Notes: a model not told the origin generated them from the letters alone. Numbered from the stretch's first letter, positions 36,066-46,062 are shown. The stretch: 64,000 nucleotides of DNA from Chromobacterium alkanivorans (GCF_016937655.1 NZ_JAFHKL010000006.1:186001-250000), one strand, 5' to 3'. Numbers and translations: made by a program.

Positions 36066-37418
36066 TCAGAACAAGCTGGGCTGCGCGCCTTGCGGGTGGT
36101 CGATCACGGCCTCGGTGCTGCCTTCGGCCAGCAGCAGGCTGACGCGTTCGCGGTCGCGGAGTTCAGCCGGGGATTTGACCGCGGTGCCGTCCTGTTTTTG
36201 CACGATGGCGTAGCCGCGGGCCAGCACCGCTTCCGGATTGAGCGCCAGCAGGGTGGCCGCCAGGGTGTCCAGCTTCTGCGTCTGCCGGTTGAGCAGGTCC
36301 TGGCGCGCGCGTTGCAGCCGGGTTTGCAGCCGGTCCAGCGTTTGCGCGGTTTGGGCCAGGTCCGGGCGGCGGCGTTGCAGTTTGCTGTCCGCCAGCTGCA
36401 GCGCCCAGCGGCGCTGTTCGAACAGGCCGCTCAGCCGGCGCTGCAGCCGCTCTTGCTGGCGCTGCAGCGCCTCGCGCTGGCGTTGCAGCTTTTCGCCGGG
36501 ATGGGCCAGCCGGCGCGCCAGATAGTCCAGTTGCTGCGACTTGTCGGTGAGCAGGCGGCCGAGCGCGCGCTCCAGACCGCGCTTGGCGGTTTCCAGCTGA
36601 GCGTTCAGGTGCTCGCGGCTGGGGGACACCAGTTCCGCGGCGGCGGTGGGCGTGGGCGCGCGCTTGTCGGCGACGAAGTCGCAGATGGTGAAGTCGGTTT
36701 CGTGGCCGACGCCGCTGACGGTGGGGATGGGGCTGGCCGCCACCGCGCGGGCGACGATTTCCTCGTTGAACGACCACAGGTCTTCGATGCTGCCGCCGCC
36801 GCGGCAGACGATGAGCACGTCCACCTCGCGCCGTTCGCCGGCGCGGCGGACGGCGTCGGCCACTTGCTGGGCGGAGCCTTCGCCCTGCACCTGGGCCGGG
36901 TAGAGAATCACCGGGATGCCGGGCATGCGCCGGCGCAGGGTGCTGACCACGTCGCGCAGCGCGGCGGCGGCGGGAGAGGTGACGATGCCGATGGCGGCTG
37001 GGTGCGCAGGCAAGGGGCGCTTGTTCGCGGGATTGAACAGGCCCTCGGCTTGCAGCTTGGCCTTGAGCTTTTCAAAGGCCTCGTACAGGCGGCCCAGGCC
37101 GGCGGAGCGCATCTGATCGACGTTGATCTGGAAGTCGCCGCGGGCCTCGTACAGGGTGACGGTGCCCTTGAGCTCCACCTGCATGCCTTCGGCCGGGCGG
37201 AAGGGCAGTTGCGACACCTTGCCGCGGAACATCACGCAACGGACCTGGGCGCCGCCGTCCTTCAAGGAGAAATAGGCGTGCCCGGACGCGGCCAGGGTGA
37301 GGTTGGAGATCTCTCCGCCTATCCACATCGGCGGCAGTCCGCTTTCCAGCAGATCGCGCGCCATGCGGTTGAGGGAGGAGACGCTGATGACGTCGTTCTG
37401 GGGTGCGGTAAAAAACAT
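36066..37418 (-). CDS. xseA: Exodeoxyribonuclease VII large subunit
   Basis: A 450-residue protein with an N-terminal OB fold (about residues 5-105: ISVSSLNRMARDLLES, WIGGEISNL), the catalytic core with GIVTSPAAAALRD, RGGGSIEDLWSFN and GVGHETDFTICDFVAD, and a long C-terminal coiled coil rich in Gln, Arg and Leu. With XseB it degrades single-stranded DNA. The ATG at 37418 is preferred for family fit (MFFTAPQNDVISV); a GTG at 37436 is possible and neither has a clear ribosome binding site. Confidence 0.95.
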   Translation of the reverse strand: MFFTAPQNDVISVSSLNRMARDLLESGLPPMWIGGEISNLTLAASGHAYFSLKDGGAQVRCVMFRGKVSQLPFRPAEGMQVELKGTVTLYEARGDFQINVDQMRSAGLGRLYEAFEKLKAKLQAEGLFNPANKRPLPAHPAAIGIVTSPAAAALRDVVSTLRRRMPGIPVILYPAQVQGEGSAQQVADAVRRAGERREVDVLIVCRGGGSIEDLWSFNEEIVARAVAASPIPTVSGVGHETDFTICDFVADKRAPTPTAAAELVSPSREHLNAQLETAKRGLERALGRLLTDKSQQLDYLARRLAHPGEKLQRQREALQRQQERLQRRLSGLFEQRRWALQLADSKLQRRRPDLAQTAQTLDRLQTRLQRARQDLLNRQTQKLDTLAATLLALNPEAVLARGYAIVQKQDGTAVKSPAELRDRERVSLLLAEGSTEAVIDHPQGAQPSLF

Positions 37419-37860
37419 GGTTGTCAAGTGATCCACAGCGGTGGGTGGAAAATATTTTCAGCTAAAACGAGTTGCAACTTGGCTTGCGTAGCGTTTGATA
37501 TCTCTAAAAAAACTAATAAAATCAATAACTTGATTGTTTTCTTATCCAGGGCGGACTCAGGCTCAAAATGGCTTGGCGCTTGGCTTGAGAGCATATTTGC
37601 ACAGTTTTATCAACAAAGTTATCCACAGGGTTTTAGGTTTCAATCCTGTGACGCTAATTTTTCCTGTAAAAACAAGGGGCAAGGCTTTTTGCCTCAGAGT
37701 CGCTGTCCTCGTTTGTCTTGATATTGCTCAAGTAAGCGCTTTCTTCTTTCATTCGGGGCGGATGCCGACGGCTTGGTTTTGCCGGCCGGTTATGCCTTTG
37801 GATTGTCGGCGCCGAAGGAAAGATTCATGATCCGTCGCGAGATCGTGAACCTCTTCTTCG
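37419..37860. other. Intergenic region upstream of xseA
   Basis: Bases about 37437-37740 are A+T-richer than the genes around them and should hold the xseA promoter (leftward). A 98-codon rightward frame at 37534-37830 has no features of a real protein. At 37832-37851, GTCGCGAGATCGTGAACCTC matches one end of the 145-bp repeat and is probably a relic. Confidence 0.55.
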
Positions 37861-37936
37861 GAGCGGCTAACAACAATCAGTTTCACGGCTGAGGCAAGGC
37901 GGCGCAACGCAAGGTCGGACGTTTTGTTGGCCGCTC
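37861..37936. repeat. 76-bp element with 13-bp terminal inverted repeats
   Basis: GAGCGGCTAACAA (37861-37873) and TTGTTGGCCGCTC (37924-37936) are inverted repeats with one mismatch around 50 bp without coding potential. It abuts the 145-bp repeat starting at 37939. It looks like a different small MITE-like element. Confidence 0.6.
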
Positions 37937-37938
37937 TT

Positions 37939-38083
37939 AGAACGTGTTTACGATCTCGCGAGCAAAAGCGAGACAAGGCGAAAACGGCTGAGAAAGCGGA
38001 ATGTACGAGTGGTACATGAGCATTTCGAAGCGGTACTCACCGTGTAACGCTCCACGCAGCGCAGCAGATCGTAAACAGGTTCT
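37939..38083 (+). repeat. Full copy of the 145-bp repeat, touching the mfd stop codon
   Basis: Ends AGAACGTGTTTACGATCT (37939-37956) and AGATCGTAAACAGGTTCT (38066-38083) are inverted repeats with one mismatch. The inner hairpin TGTAC-GAGTG-GTACA is at about 38002-38016. The last base of the element is part of the mfd TAA codon (complement 38083-38085). It is closely similar to the copy at 54373. Confidence 0.85.
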
Positions 38084-41000
38084 TAGGCGCTCAACTCCTT
38101 CAGCAGCTCCTTGACCCTCACCACGCGCAGCGCAACGTCCTGGATGTCGGCCTCCACGCGCAGCTTGTCCTGACCCGCCAGCCGGTAATTGCGCTTGGTT
38201 TGCAGCAACTGGATGATCTTCATCGGGTCTATCGGCGGATTCTTGGCGAAGTGGACCTGGATGGCCACTTCGCTGGCGTCCAGTTTTTGCACGCCCAAGG
38301 GCTTGGCCAGCAGGCGCAGGCGGTGGCTGTCTATCAGGGTCTTGACGGTTTGCGGCGGCAGGCCGAAGCGGTCGATCAGCTCTTCGTGGATGTCGTCGAT
38401 TTCCTGTTCGCTCTCGCAGGTGGCCAGCCGCTTGTACAGCACCAGCCGTTCGTGCACGTCCGGGCAGTAGCCGTCCGGCAGCAGCGCGGGGCTGTGCATA
38501 TTGATTTCGGTGGTGACGCCCAGCGGCGCGTCCAGGTCCGGGGTGCGGCCTTTTTTGAGGTCGCGCACCGCCTGCTTGAGCATTTCGGTGAACAGGGAGA
38601 AACCCACTTCCTGCATTTCGCCGGACTGGCCTTCGCCCAGCACTTCGCCGGCGCCGCGGATTTCCAGGTCGTGCATCGCCAGATAGAAGCCGGCGCCCAG
38701 CTCCTCGGACATCTGGATGGCTTCCAGCCGTTTCATCGCGTCCTTGGTGATGCCTTCCGGGGTCAGCAGATAGGCGTAGGCCTGGTGGTGGCTGCGGCCG
38801 ACGCGGCCGCGCAGCTGGTGCAGCTGGGCCAGGCCGAACTTGTCGGCGCGGTTGATCAGGATGGTGTTGGCGTTGGGGATGTCGATGCCGGTTTCAATGA
38901 TGGTGGAGCACAGCAGCACATTGAAGCGCTGCTGCAGGAAGTCGCGCATCACTTGTTCCAGCTCACGTTCGCGCAGCTGGCCGTGGGCCACGCCGATGCG
39001 GGCTTCCGGCACCAGTTCCGCCAGTTTTTCCCGCATATTCTCTATGGTGTCCACCTCGTTGTGCAGGAAGAACACCTGGCCGCCGCGCTTGAGCTCGCGC
39101 AGCACCGCTTCGCGGATCACGCCGTTGGCCATCGGGCTGACGAAGGTTTTCACCGCCAGCCGGCGGCTGGGGGCGGTGGCGATGACGGAGAAGTCGCGCA
39201 GGCCTTCCAGCGCCATCGACAGGGTGCGCGGAATCGGGGTCGCGGTCAGCGTCAGCACGTCGACGTTGGCGCGCAGCCGCTTGAGCTGCTCTTTCTGGCG
39301 CACGCCGAAACGGTGTTCTTCGTCGATGATGACCAGGCCCAGGTTCTTGAACTGGATGTCCGGCTGCACCAGCTTGTGGGTGCCGATGACGATGTCGACG
39401 CCGCCGTCGGCCAGGCCGGCCAGCGCGGCCTTGCTTTCCTTGGCGCTGCGGAAGCGCGACAGCTCGGCGATTTTCACCGGCCAGTCGGCGAAGCGGTCGG
39501 AGAAATTCTGGAAGTGTTGCTCCGCCAGCAGGGTGGTGGGCACCAGCACCGCCACCTGCTTGCCGCCGAGGACGGCGACGAAGGCTGCGCGCAGCGCCAC
39601 CTCGGTCTTGCCGAAGCCGACGTCGCCGCAGACCAGCCGGTCCATGGGCTTGCCGGAGCACATGTCCTGCACCACGGCTTCGATGGCGCTGGCCTGGTCC
39701 GGGGTTTCCTCGAAGCCGAAGCCGGCGGCGAAGGCCTCGTAATCATTGTGGGACAGGCTGAAGCTGTGGCCTTCGCGCGCGGCGCGCTGGGCGTAGAGAT
39801 TGAGCAGTTCCGCGGCGGTGTCGCGGGCTTTTTCCGCGGCGCGCTTCTTGGCTTTTTCCCAGGCCGGGTTGCCCAGCTTGTGCAGATGGATCTGGTCCGC
39901 CGCGCCGCCGGCGTAGCGGGAGATCAGGTGCAGCTGGCTGACCGGCACGTAGAGGGTGGCGCTGTCGGCGTACTCCAGCTGCATCAGCTCGGTTTCGCCT
40001 TCGCCCAGGTCCATCGACACCAGGCCGACGTAGCGGCCGATGCCGTGCTGCTCGTGCACCACCGGGTCGCCGGCCTTGACTTCGGCCAGGTCGCGCAGCA
40101 TGGAATCGGAGCCGGCGCGAACGCTCTTGCGGCGGGTGTGGCTGCGCGCCACGTGCTGGTACAGCTCGGACTCGGTGACCACGGCGATGCCGGCGCCGGG
40201 CAGGGCGAAGCCGGTGTAGAGCGGCGCCACGCTCAGCGCCAGCGGCATGTCGCCGGCGATGAACTCGGCCCAGCCGTCCACCGGGCGCGGCTTGATGCCG
40301 TGCTCTTGCAGGAACTGGTGGACGGTTTCGCGGCGGCCCAGGCTTTCCACCGTGATCAGGATGCGTTGCCGGCCGCCGCGGATGAAGGCGTCCAGCTTGT
40401 GCAGCGGCTGCTCGGCGCGGCGTTCCACCGCCAGTTCCGGCAAGGGGGCGCAGCCTTCCGCCAGTTCGCCGTCGCCGGCCAGTTCGATGCGGGCGTAGGG
40501 TTTGAGCCGCGCCATCAGTTCGTCCGGGCGCAGGAAGATGTCGGCCGGCGGCAGCACCGGGCGCTCGGTGTCGCCGCGCGCCATGTCGTAGCGGCTCTCC
40601 ACGTCTTGCCAGAAGACGTTGGCGGCCTGTTGCACATCGTGGTGCAGCACGACCAGCGCGTCGTCGCCCAGGTAGTCGAACAGGGTGGCGGTGTCGTCGA
40701 AGAACAGCGGCAGGAAGTATTCGATGCCGGCCGGCCACAGGCCCTGGGACACGTCTTTATAGATGCGGCTCTTGCTGGGGTCGCCTTCGATGCGTTCGCG
40801 GTAGCGCTGGCGGAAGGCGGTGACCCCGCTTTCATCGGCCGGGTATTCGCGCGCCGGCAGCAGGCGGATTTCCGGCACCGGGTACAGAGTGCGCTGATTG
40901 TCCGGGTCGAAGGTGCGCAGGCTGTCGATTTCGTCGTCAAACAGGTCGATGCGGTAGGGCAGCGCCGAGCCCATCGGGAACAGGTCGACCAGACCGCCGC

Positions 41001-41487
41001 GGATGGAGAACTCGCCCGGCGCCATCACCTGGGTGACGTGGTGGTAGCCGGCGGTGACCATATTGGCGCGCAGCTGTTCCACGTCCAGCCGCTGCTTGAC
41101 CTGCAGGAAAAAGGTGCGTCCCAGCAGATAGCTGATCGGGGCCAGCCGCGTCATCGCGGTGCCGACCGGGGCGATGATCACATCGCATTCGCGCTGATGG
41201 ATCTGCCACAAGGTGGCCAGCCGTTCGCTGACCAGTTCGCCGTGCGGGGAGAAGTGGTCATAAGGCAGGGTTTCCCAGTCCGGCAGCAGCGCCACGCGCA
41301 GCGAGGGCGCGAAGAACGGGGCTTCGGCTTGCAGGCGCTGCGCCGATTGCGCGTCGGCGGCGAGGATGAGCAGCGGACGCCGCTCCGCGGCGAGGCGGGC
41401 GACGATGTTGGCGTCCAGCCCGGCGGGCAGGCGTCCGTGACGAGTTTTCTGACTGGCGGGAGGGATCCGCGGGAGATTATCCAACAT
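38083..41487 (-). CDS. mfd: Transcription-repair coupling factor
   Basis: A 1134-residue protein of Mfd length. In order: UvrB-like N-terminal module (LPDWETLPYDHFSPHGE, RGGLVDLFPMG), RNA polymerase interacting domain (DPVVHEQHGIGRYVGL), and a RecG-like translocase with GDVGFGKTEVALRAAF (Walker A), DEEHRFGVRQKE (DEEH box) and TATPIPRTL, then a C-terminal UvrA-masking domain. It removes stalled RNA polymerase and recruits UvrA. The ribosome binding site is weak (GAAGC). Its 3' end runs into a repeat element and no ordinary terminator is seen. Confidence 0.98.
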   Translation of the reverse strand: MLDNLPRIPPASQKTRHGRLPAGLDANIVARLAAERRPLLILAADAQSAQRLQAEAPFFAPSLRVALLPDWETLPYDHFSPHGELVSERLATLWQIHQRECDVIIAPVGTAMTRLAPISYLLGRTFFLQVKQRLDVEQLRANMVTAGYHHVTQVMAPGEFSIRGGLVDLFPMGSALPYRIDLFDDEIDSLRTFDPDNQRTLYPVPEIRLLPAREYPADESGVTAFRQRYRERIEGDPSKSRIYKDVSQGLWPAGIEYFLPLFFDDTATLFDYLGDDALVVLHHDVQQAANVFWQDVESRYDMARGDTERPVLPPADIFLRPDELMARLKPYARIELAGDGELAEGCAPLPELAVERRAEQPLHKLDAFIRGGRQRILITVESLGRRETVHQFLQEHGIKPRPVDGWAEFIAGDMPLALSVAPLYTGFALPGAGIAVVTESELYQHVARSHTRRKSVRAGSDSMLRDLAEVKAGDPVVHEQHGIGRYVGLVSMDLGEGETELMQLEYADSATLYVPVSQLHLISRYAGGAADQIHLHKLGNPAWEKAKKRAAEKARDTAAELLNLYAQRAAREGHSFSLSHNDYEAFAAGFGFEETPDQASAIEAVVQDMCSGKPMDRLVCGDVGFGKTEVALRAAFVAVLGGKQVAVLVPTTLLAEQHFQNFSDRFADWPVKIAELSRFRSAKESKAALAGLADGGVDIVIGTHKLVQPDIQFKNLGLVIIDEEHRFGVRQKEQLKRLRANVDVLTLTATPIPRTLSMALEGLRDFSVIATAPSRRLAVKTFVSPMANGVIREAVLRELKRGGQVFFLHNEVDTIENMREKLAELVPEARIGVAHGQLRERELEQVMRDFLQQRFNVLLCSTIIETGIDIPNANTILINRADKFGLAQLHQLRGRVGRSHHQAYAYLLTPEGITKDAMKRLEAIQMSEELGAGFYLAMHDLEIRGAGEVLGEGQSGEMQEVGFSLFTEMLKQAVRDLKKGRTPDLDAPLGVTTEINMHSPALLPDGYCPDVHERLVLYKRLATCESEQEIDDIHEELIDRFGLPPQTVKTLIDSHRLRLLAKPLGVQKLDASEVAIQVHFAKNPPIDPMKIIQLLQTKRNYRLAGQDKLRVEADIQDVALRVVRVKELLKELSA

Positions 41488-41738
41488 GCTGCTTCACTAG
41501 TTTTGACGGTTTCGGGCTTGGCGGTTTCGGGATTATAGCAGCCGACCGGCGCGCGCCGTTGGCCCGGCTTGCGCCGGGCGGGCGCGGCTTGTGTTCGGCG
41601 GGGTGAATATTTTCATCGCCATTGTCTGGCTGCATCCGGCAATTGCATATATTGTATGTCAGCCGGGTGTTTTTGTTTTTCGTTTGGCATATATGCGCTT
41701 GATTTGTTAATGCAAAATTAATTGCGGCGCGCGGCGGG

Positions 41739-44700
41739 ATGCCGTGCGGATGGGGGCGGGGTGGCGTGACAGTCGGATCGGCTTGCCGGGACGCGGCGGT
41801 GTTTCTGGGGTTTTTGGCGTGCACGGCTTTTTGGCCGCGCGAGCCGGTATTGGGATTTTCGCTGGCGGCCTTCCTGGCGCACGGCGTATGGAGCTACCGC
41901 TTTTTGCGCCGCGGCTGGCGGCAGTCCTGGTGGTGGCCGCTGGCCGCCGCCGCGCTGGCGGCGCAATGGTCGTCGCCGCAATGGGCGGCTCTGCTGCTGA
42001 TCAGCCTGTACGCGCTGGCGCCCGGTTTGTACGCCGCCGGCCTGGGCGGCGGGGCGGCTGTGCGCCAGCCGGCGGATTTGTTGCGGCTGCTGCTGAGGCT
42101 GGCCTGCTACCCGTCGGTGTTGCTGGCCGGCCTGGCCGCCGGCGCCGGATGGCGCTGGTTCGGCATGGAGGGGCTATGGTCGTGGGCTGCGCAGGCCTGG
42201 GGCGTGTCCGGCCTGGCGCTGTCCTTGTGCGTGCCGCCGGCCTTGTACGCGTCCGGCGCGCCGCCGACGCGGCGCCAGGCGTTGGAAACCGGGCTGATCC
42301 TGGCGCTGGCCAGCGTGGTGTGGTTCAGCCTGTTGGGCAGCAGCGTCTCCTATTCGCTGCCCTGCCAGCTGCTGTTCTTCCCGCTGATGCTGTGGGCGGC
42401 CTTCCGCGTGGGCTTCCGCGGCGCGGCGCTGGCGGGGGCCTGGGTGCTGGCCCTGCTGTCGCTGTACGTGCTGGCGCCGGAGTTGACCATGCACGCCAGC
42501 GTGCTCAACGGCGCCAGCGAGGTGGCGCTGACCCTGGCCTTGAGCTGCGCGACTCTGCTGGTGTCGGTGTTGGCCGACGGCCATCGCCAGAACGAGAGCG
42601 CGCTGCGCGAATTCCGCGCCAGGGTGGAGTCCCTGGTCAACAACAGCCCCAATATGATGTCGCTGAAAGGCCTGGACGGCCGCTTCCTGCTGGCCAACGC
42701 CGCCTATGCGCGGCGGGTGGGGCGCGCGCCGCAGGGCATGCAGGGGCTAACGGTGGAGGAGCTGTTCGACGCGCAGGACGCCGTCCAGATCCGCGCGCAG
42801 GACGCGGTGGTGCTGTCCTGCCTGGAGCCGCGCCAGTTTGAAGAGAGCTTCCTGTTCAACGGCGTGCTCAGCCATTTGCTGGTCACCAAGTTTCCCTTGT
42901 TCGACGCCCACGGCCGCCCGGCCGGGGTGGGCAGCGTGGACACCGACATCACCCAGACCCGTCAGGAGCAGAAGGCCAAGCGCGAGGCTGAGGAGCGCTA
43001 CCGCGCCTTGGTGGAGCAATCGCTGGTGGGCATCTACATCCTGCAGGACGAGAGGCTGATCTACGCCAACCCCAAGCTGGCCGCCATCGTCGGCTATCAG
43101 CCCAAGGAGATGGAGGGCATGGGCCTGGAGCAACTGCTGGTGCCGGGCGAGGCGGCGCGCATCCGCCAGCAGATCGTCAAGCGCTTCCGCGAGAACATCG
43201 CGGTGCTGCAGTACGGCACCCGCGCGGTGCGCAAGGACGGCGTGGTGGTGGACGTGGAGATTCACAGCCGGCTGTTCGATTACGAGGGCAAGAAGGCCAT
43301 CATCGGCGTGGTGATGGATATTTCCGAGCGCCTGGCGGCGGACGCCAATCTGCGGCTGGCGGCCAAGGTGTTCGAAAACTCGGCGGAAGGCATCCTGTTG
43401 ATGGACGCCGAGGCGCGCATCATCGCGGTCAACCACGCTTTCAGCCGGATCACCGGCTACGCCGAGGCCGAGGCGCTGGGCAAGGTGTCGCGAATCTTCG
43501 GCGATCAGAAACAGCTGGGGCGGCAGGCGATGCTGGAGGCGCTGACGGACGGCGGCCACTGGCAGGGCGAGATGCTGGACCGGCGCAAGAGCGGCGAGTG
43601 GTACCCGGCCGAACTGGCGATCTCGGCGGTGCGCGACGCCGGCGGCGCGCTCAGCAACTACGTGGCGGTGTTTTCCGACATCACCTTGCGCAAGCAGTCG
43701 GAAGAGCGGCTGCAGTTCCTGGCCAATCACGATCCGCTGACGCAACTGCCCAATCGCAGCAGCCTGACCTCGCGGCTGGACGAGGCCATCATCAGCCTGG
43801 ATTGCGTCAGCGGCTCGCTGGCGGTGATGTTCATCGATCTGGACCGCTTCAAGCTGATCAACGACTCCTTCGGCCACCAGGCCGGCGACGAATTGCTGCG
43901 CGAGACGGCGCTGCGCCTGCAACGGGCGGTGGGCGCGCGCGGCCTGCTGGCGCGGCTGGGCGGCGACGAGTTCACCCTGGTGATGACAGGCTTCAAGGAC
44001 GCCGCCGAACTGGTGGCCGCCGCCGAGGACACGCTGGCGGCGCTGGGCCAGCCGCTGCGGCTGGAAAACCACGAGGTCTACGTCACCGGCAGCATAGGCA
44101 TCAGCGTCTATCCCAACGACGGCACCGACGCCCAGACCCTGCTCAAGAACGCGGACGTGGCGATGTACCGCGCCAAGGAGGCGGGCAAGAACACCTATCA
44201 GTTCTTCGCTGCGGAAATGAACACCCAGACCTTCGAGCGCCTGCTGCTGGAGAACGGTCTGCGGCTGGCGCTGGAGCGCGGCGAACTGGAGCTGCACTAC
44301 CAGCCGCAGGTGGACGCGGTCAGCCGCCGGGTGCTGGGCGCGGAAGCGCTGATCCGCTGGCGCCATCCGCAACTGGGCCTGGTGCCGCCGGGCCGCTTCA
44401 TCCCGCTGGCGGAGGAAACCGGCCTGATCAAACCCATCGGCGACTGGGTGCTGCAAGAGGCCTGCCGCCAGTTGGCGGCCTGGGACCGTCAGGGCCTGAC
44501 GGTGCCGCGGCTGGCGGTGAATTTGTCCGCGCGCCAGTTCGAGCAGCAGCTGCTGCCGTTCAAGGTGGCGGAAGCGCTGCGGGCGGCGGGCCTGTCCGCC
44601 GCGCGGCTGGAGCTGGAAATCACCGAAAGCATGATCATGCTCAACCCCGTCGAGGCGGTGCGCCAGCTGGGCGAATTGAAGGCGCTGGGCGTGGGCCTGT

Positions 44701-45062
44701 CCATCGACGACTTCGGCACCGGCTACTCCTCGCTGTCCAATTTGAAGCGTTTCCCGCTGGACACCTTGAAGATCGATCAATCCTTCGTCGAAGGCTTGCC
44801 GGACGACGGCGACAACGCCGCCATCGCCGAGGCCATTCTGGCGATGGCGCGCAAACTGCAGTTCCAGGTGGTGGCGGAAGGGGTGGAGAGCGAGCGGCAG
44901 GCGCAATTCCTCACCAGCAAGGGCTGCGCCTTGCTGCAGGGCTATCACTTCGGCCGCCCGGTGCCGGCGGCGGAACTGCCGGCCTTGCTGGCCGGCATCG
45001 TCGCCGTGGGCGAGCAGCGGCAACTGGCGCTGATGTCCGGCGTGGAGGCGCTGGGCAGCTGA
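41739..45062 (+). CDS. Membrane-bound PAS-GGDEF-EAL c-di-GMP protein
   Basis: A 1107-residue protein: about eight hydrophobic helices in residues 15-280 (MASE1-like in appearance), three PAS domains (about 300-410, 420-535, 540-660), GGDEF and EAL. The GGDEF motif is intact (LGGDEF, near residue 740) and EAL is intact (GAEALIRW near 868; ESMIML; DDFGTGYSSL; KIDQSFV), so both synthesis and hydrolysis of c-di-GMP are possible. No RxxD inhibitory site is visible five residues before GGDEF. The start is uncertain: ATG 41739, or GTG 41766. rlmB follows after 68 bp. Confidence 0.9.
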   Translation: MPCGWGRGGVTVGSACRDAAVFLGFLACTAFWPREPVLGFSLAAFLAHGVWSYRFLRRGWRQSWWWPLAAAALAAQWSSPQWAALLLISLYALAPGLYAAGLGGGAAVRQPADLLRLLLRLACYPSVLLAGLAAGAGWRWFGMEGLWSWAAQAWGVSGLALSLCVPPALYASGAPPTRRQALETGLILALASVVWFSLLGSSVSYSLPCQLLFFPLMLWAAFRVGFRGAALAGAWVLALLSLYVLAPELTMHASVLNGASEVALTLALSCATLLVSVLADGHRQNESALREFRARVESLVNNSPNMMSLKGLDGRFLLANAAYARRVGRAPQGMQGLTVEELFDAQDAVQIRAQDAVVLSCLEPRQFEESFLFNGVLSHLLVTKFPLFDAHGRPAGVGSVDTDITQTRQEQKAKREAEERYRALVEQSLVGIYILQDERLIYANPKLAAIVGYQPKEMEGMGLEQLLVPGEAARIRQQIVKRFRENIAVLQYGTRAVRKDGVVVDVEIHSRLFDYEGKKAIIGVVMDISERLAADANLRLAAKVFENSAEGILLMDAEARIIAVNHAFSRITGYAEAEALGKVSRIFGDQKQLGRQAMLEALTDGGHWQGEMLDRRKSGEWYPAELAISAVRDAGGALSNYVAVFSDITLRKQSEERLQFLANHDPLTQLPNRSSLTSRLDEAIISLDCVSGSLAVMFIDLDRFKLINDSFGHQAGDELLRETALRLQRAVGARGLLARLGGDEFTLVMTGFKDAAELVAAAEDTLAALGQPLRLENHEVYVTGSIGISVYPNDGTDAQTLLKNADVAMYRAKEAGKNTYQFFAAEMNTQTFERLLLENGLRLALERGELELHYQPQVDAVSRRVLGAEALIRWRHPQLGLVPPGRFIPLAEETGLIKPIGDWVLQEACRQLAAWDRQGLTVPRLAVNLSARQFEQQLLPFKVAEALRAAGLSAARLELEITESMIMLNPVEAVRQLGELKALGVGLSIDDFGTGYSSLSNLKRFPLDTLKIDQSFVEGLPDDGDNAAIAEAILAMARKLQFQVVAEGVESERQAQFLTSKGCALLQGYHFGRPVPAAELPALLAGIVAVGEQRQLALMSGVEALGS

Positions 45063-45130
45063 AAGCAAGCCGGTTTTGCCCTGAACCGCCGCGCGCTCTA
45101 AAATGGCGGGATTGTCATTAGAGAATCGCC

Positions 45131-45886
45131 ATGAGCAACAAACGCCTGATCCACGGCTTTCACGCCATCAATGCCCGCCTGTGGCAGAACCCCAAGAGCC
45201 TGCTGGAAGTCTGGCTGGCCGGCGGCCGCCACGACGCCCGCGCCAAGGCGGTGATAGACAAGGCCGCCGAGGAAGGCATCAAGCTGCACATCGTCGACAA
45301 GGAGCGCCTGGACAGCATGACCGGCAACGCCCGCCACCAGGGCGTGGCGGCCACCATAGACGCCAGCCGCAATTTCGTGCACCTGGACGACGTGCTGGAC
45401 AATCTGAGCGAGCCGCCGCTGCTGCTGATCCTGGACGGCGTCACCGATCCGCACAATCTGGGCGCCTGCCTGCGGGTGGCGGACGCGATGGGCGCGCACG
45501 CGGTGATCGCGCCCAAGGACCGCTCGGCCGGCCTCAACGCCACCGTGTCCAAAGTGGCCTGCGGCGCCGCCGAGGTGATTCCCTACATCGCGGTCACCAA
45601 TCTGGCGCGCACCCTGCGCGATCTCAAGGACGCCGGCATCTGGATCGCCGGCACCACGATGGAGGCGGACACCGACCTCTATCACTGCGACGCCGCCGGC
45701 CCGCTGGCCTGGGTGATGGGCTCGGAAGGCGAAGGCATGCGCAGGCTGACCCGCGAGCACTGCGACGTGCTGGTGTCCATCCCCATGTTCGGCACCGTGG
45801 AAAGCCTGAACGTGTCGGTGTCCGCCGGCATGGTGTTGTCGGAAAGCCGTCGCCAGCGCACGCTGGCTCAGCCCAAGGCCGATTGA
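45131..45886 (+). CDS. rlmB: 23S rRNA Gm2251 methyltransferase RlmB
   Basis: A 251-residue SpoU/TrmH family protein with an N-terminal substrate-binding domain ([11 protein letters not shown]) and a knotted SPOUT domain: [20 protein letters not shown] (motif 1), [13 protein letters not shown] (motif 2) and [18 protein letters not shown] (motif 3, with the catalytic-site Asn/Ser). It methylates G2251 of 23S rRNA. ATTAGAGAATCGCC precedes the ATG. A terminator follows. Confidence 0.95.
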   Translation: MSNKRLIHGFHAINARLWQNPKSLLEVWLAGGRHDARAKAVIDKAAEEGIKLHIVDKERLDSMTGNARHQGVAATIDASRNFVHLDDVLDNLSEPPLLLILDGVTDPHNLGACLRVADAMGAHAVIAPKDRSAGLNATVSKVACGAAEVIPYIAVTNLARTLRDLKDAGIWIAGTTMEADTDLYHCDAAGPLAWVMGSEGEGMRRLTREHCDVLVSIPMFGTVESLNVSVSAGMVLSESRRQRTLAQPKAD

Positions 45887-45908
45887 ACGCCGGCAGGCAG
45901 ATCCGCCC

Positions 45909-45935
45909 AGCCCCCGTCCTCGGGGGCTTTTTCTT
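45909..45935 (+). terminator. Terminator after rlmB
   Basis: AGCCCCCG / CGGGGGCT with loop TCCT followed by TTTTCTT, about 22 nt after the stop codon. Confidence 0.85.
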
Positions 45936-46020
45936 GGGCGCGCGGTTTGACTGTGATCAGATGCGGGCCTAAAAAAGTAGACAGAACACGGAACCGATCT
46001 GGCGCCGCCGTAGTCTTGTT

Positions 46021-46039
46021 GATACCTTACCTGGGTATC
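46021..46039. promoter_or_regulatory. Candidate CsoR operator of the copper oxidase operon
   Basis: GATACCTTACCTGGGTATC has arms GATACC / GGTATC around seven bases, the form of CsoR-family operators (TACC...GGTA). It lies 24 bp upstream of the multicopper oxidase ATG, whose operon encodes a CsoR protein. Confidence 0.65.
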
Positions 46040-46062
46040 CTATTTAGAGGGGAGTGCGAGTG

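Noticed and set aside
37534-37830. 98-codon plus-strand frame upstream of xseA
   Set aside because: No ribosome binding site, no domain, A+T-rich promoter-like DNA and it reads into a repeat relic.
38200-41538. 1112-codon plus-strand frame opposite mfd
   Set aside because: Antisense of mfd, which has all its known motifs on the other strand.
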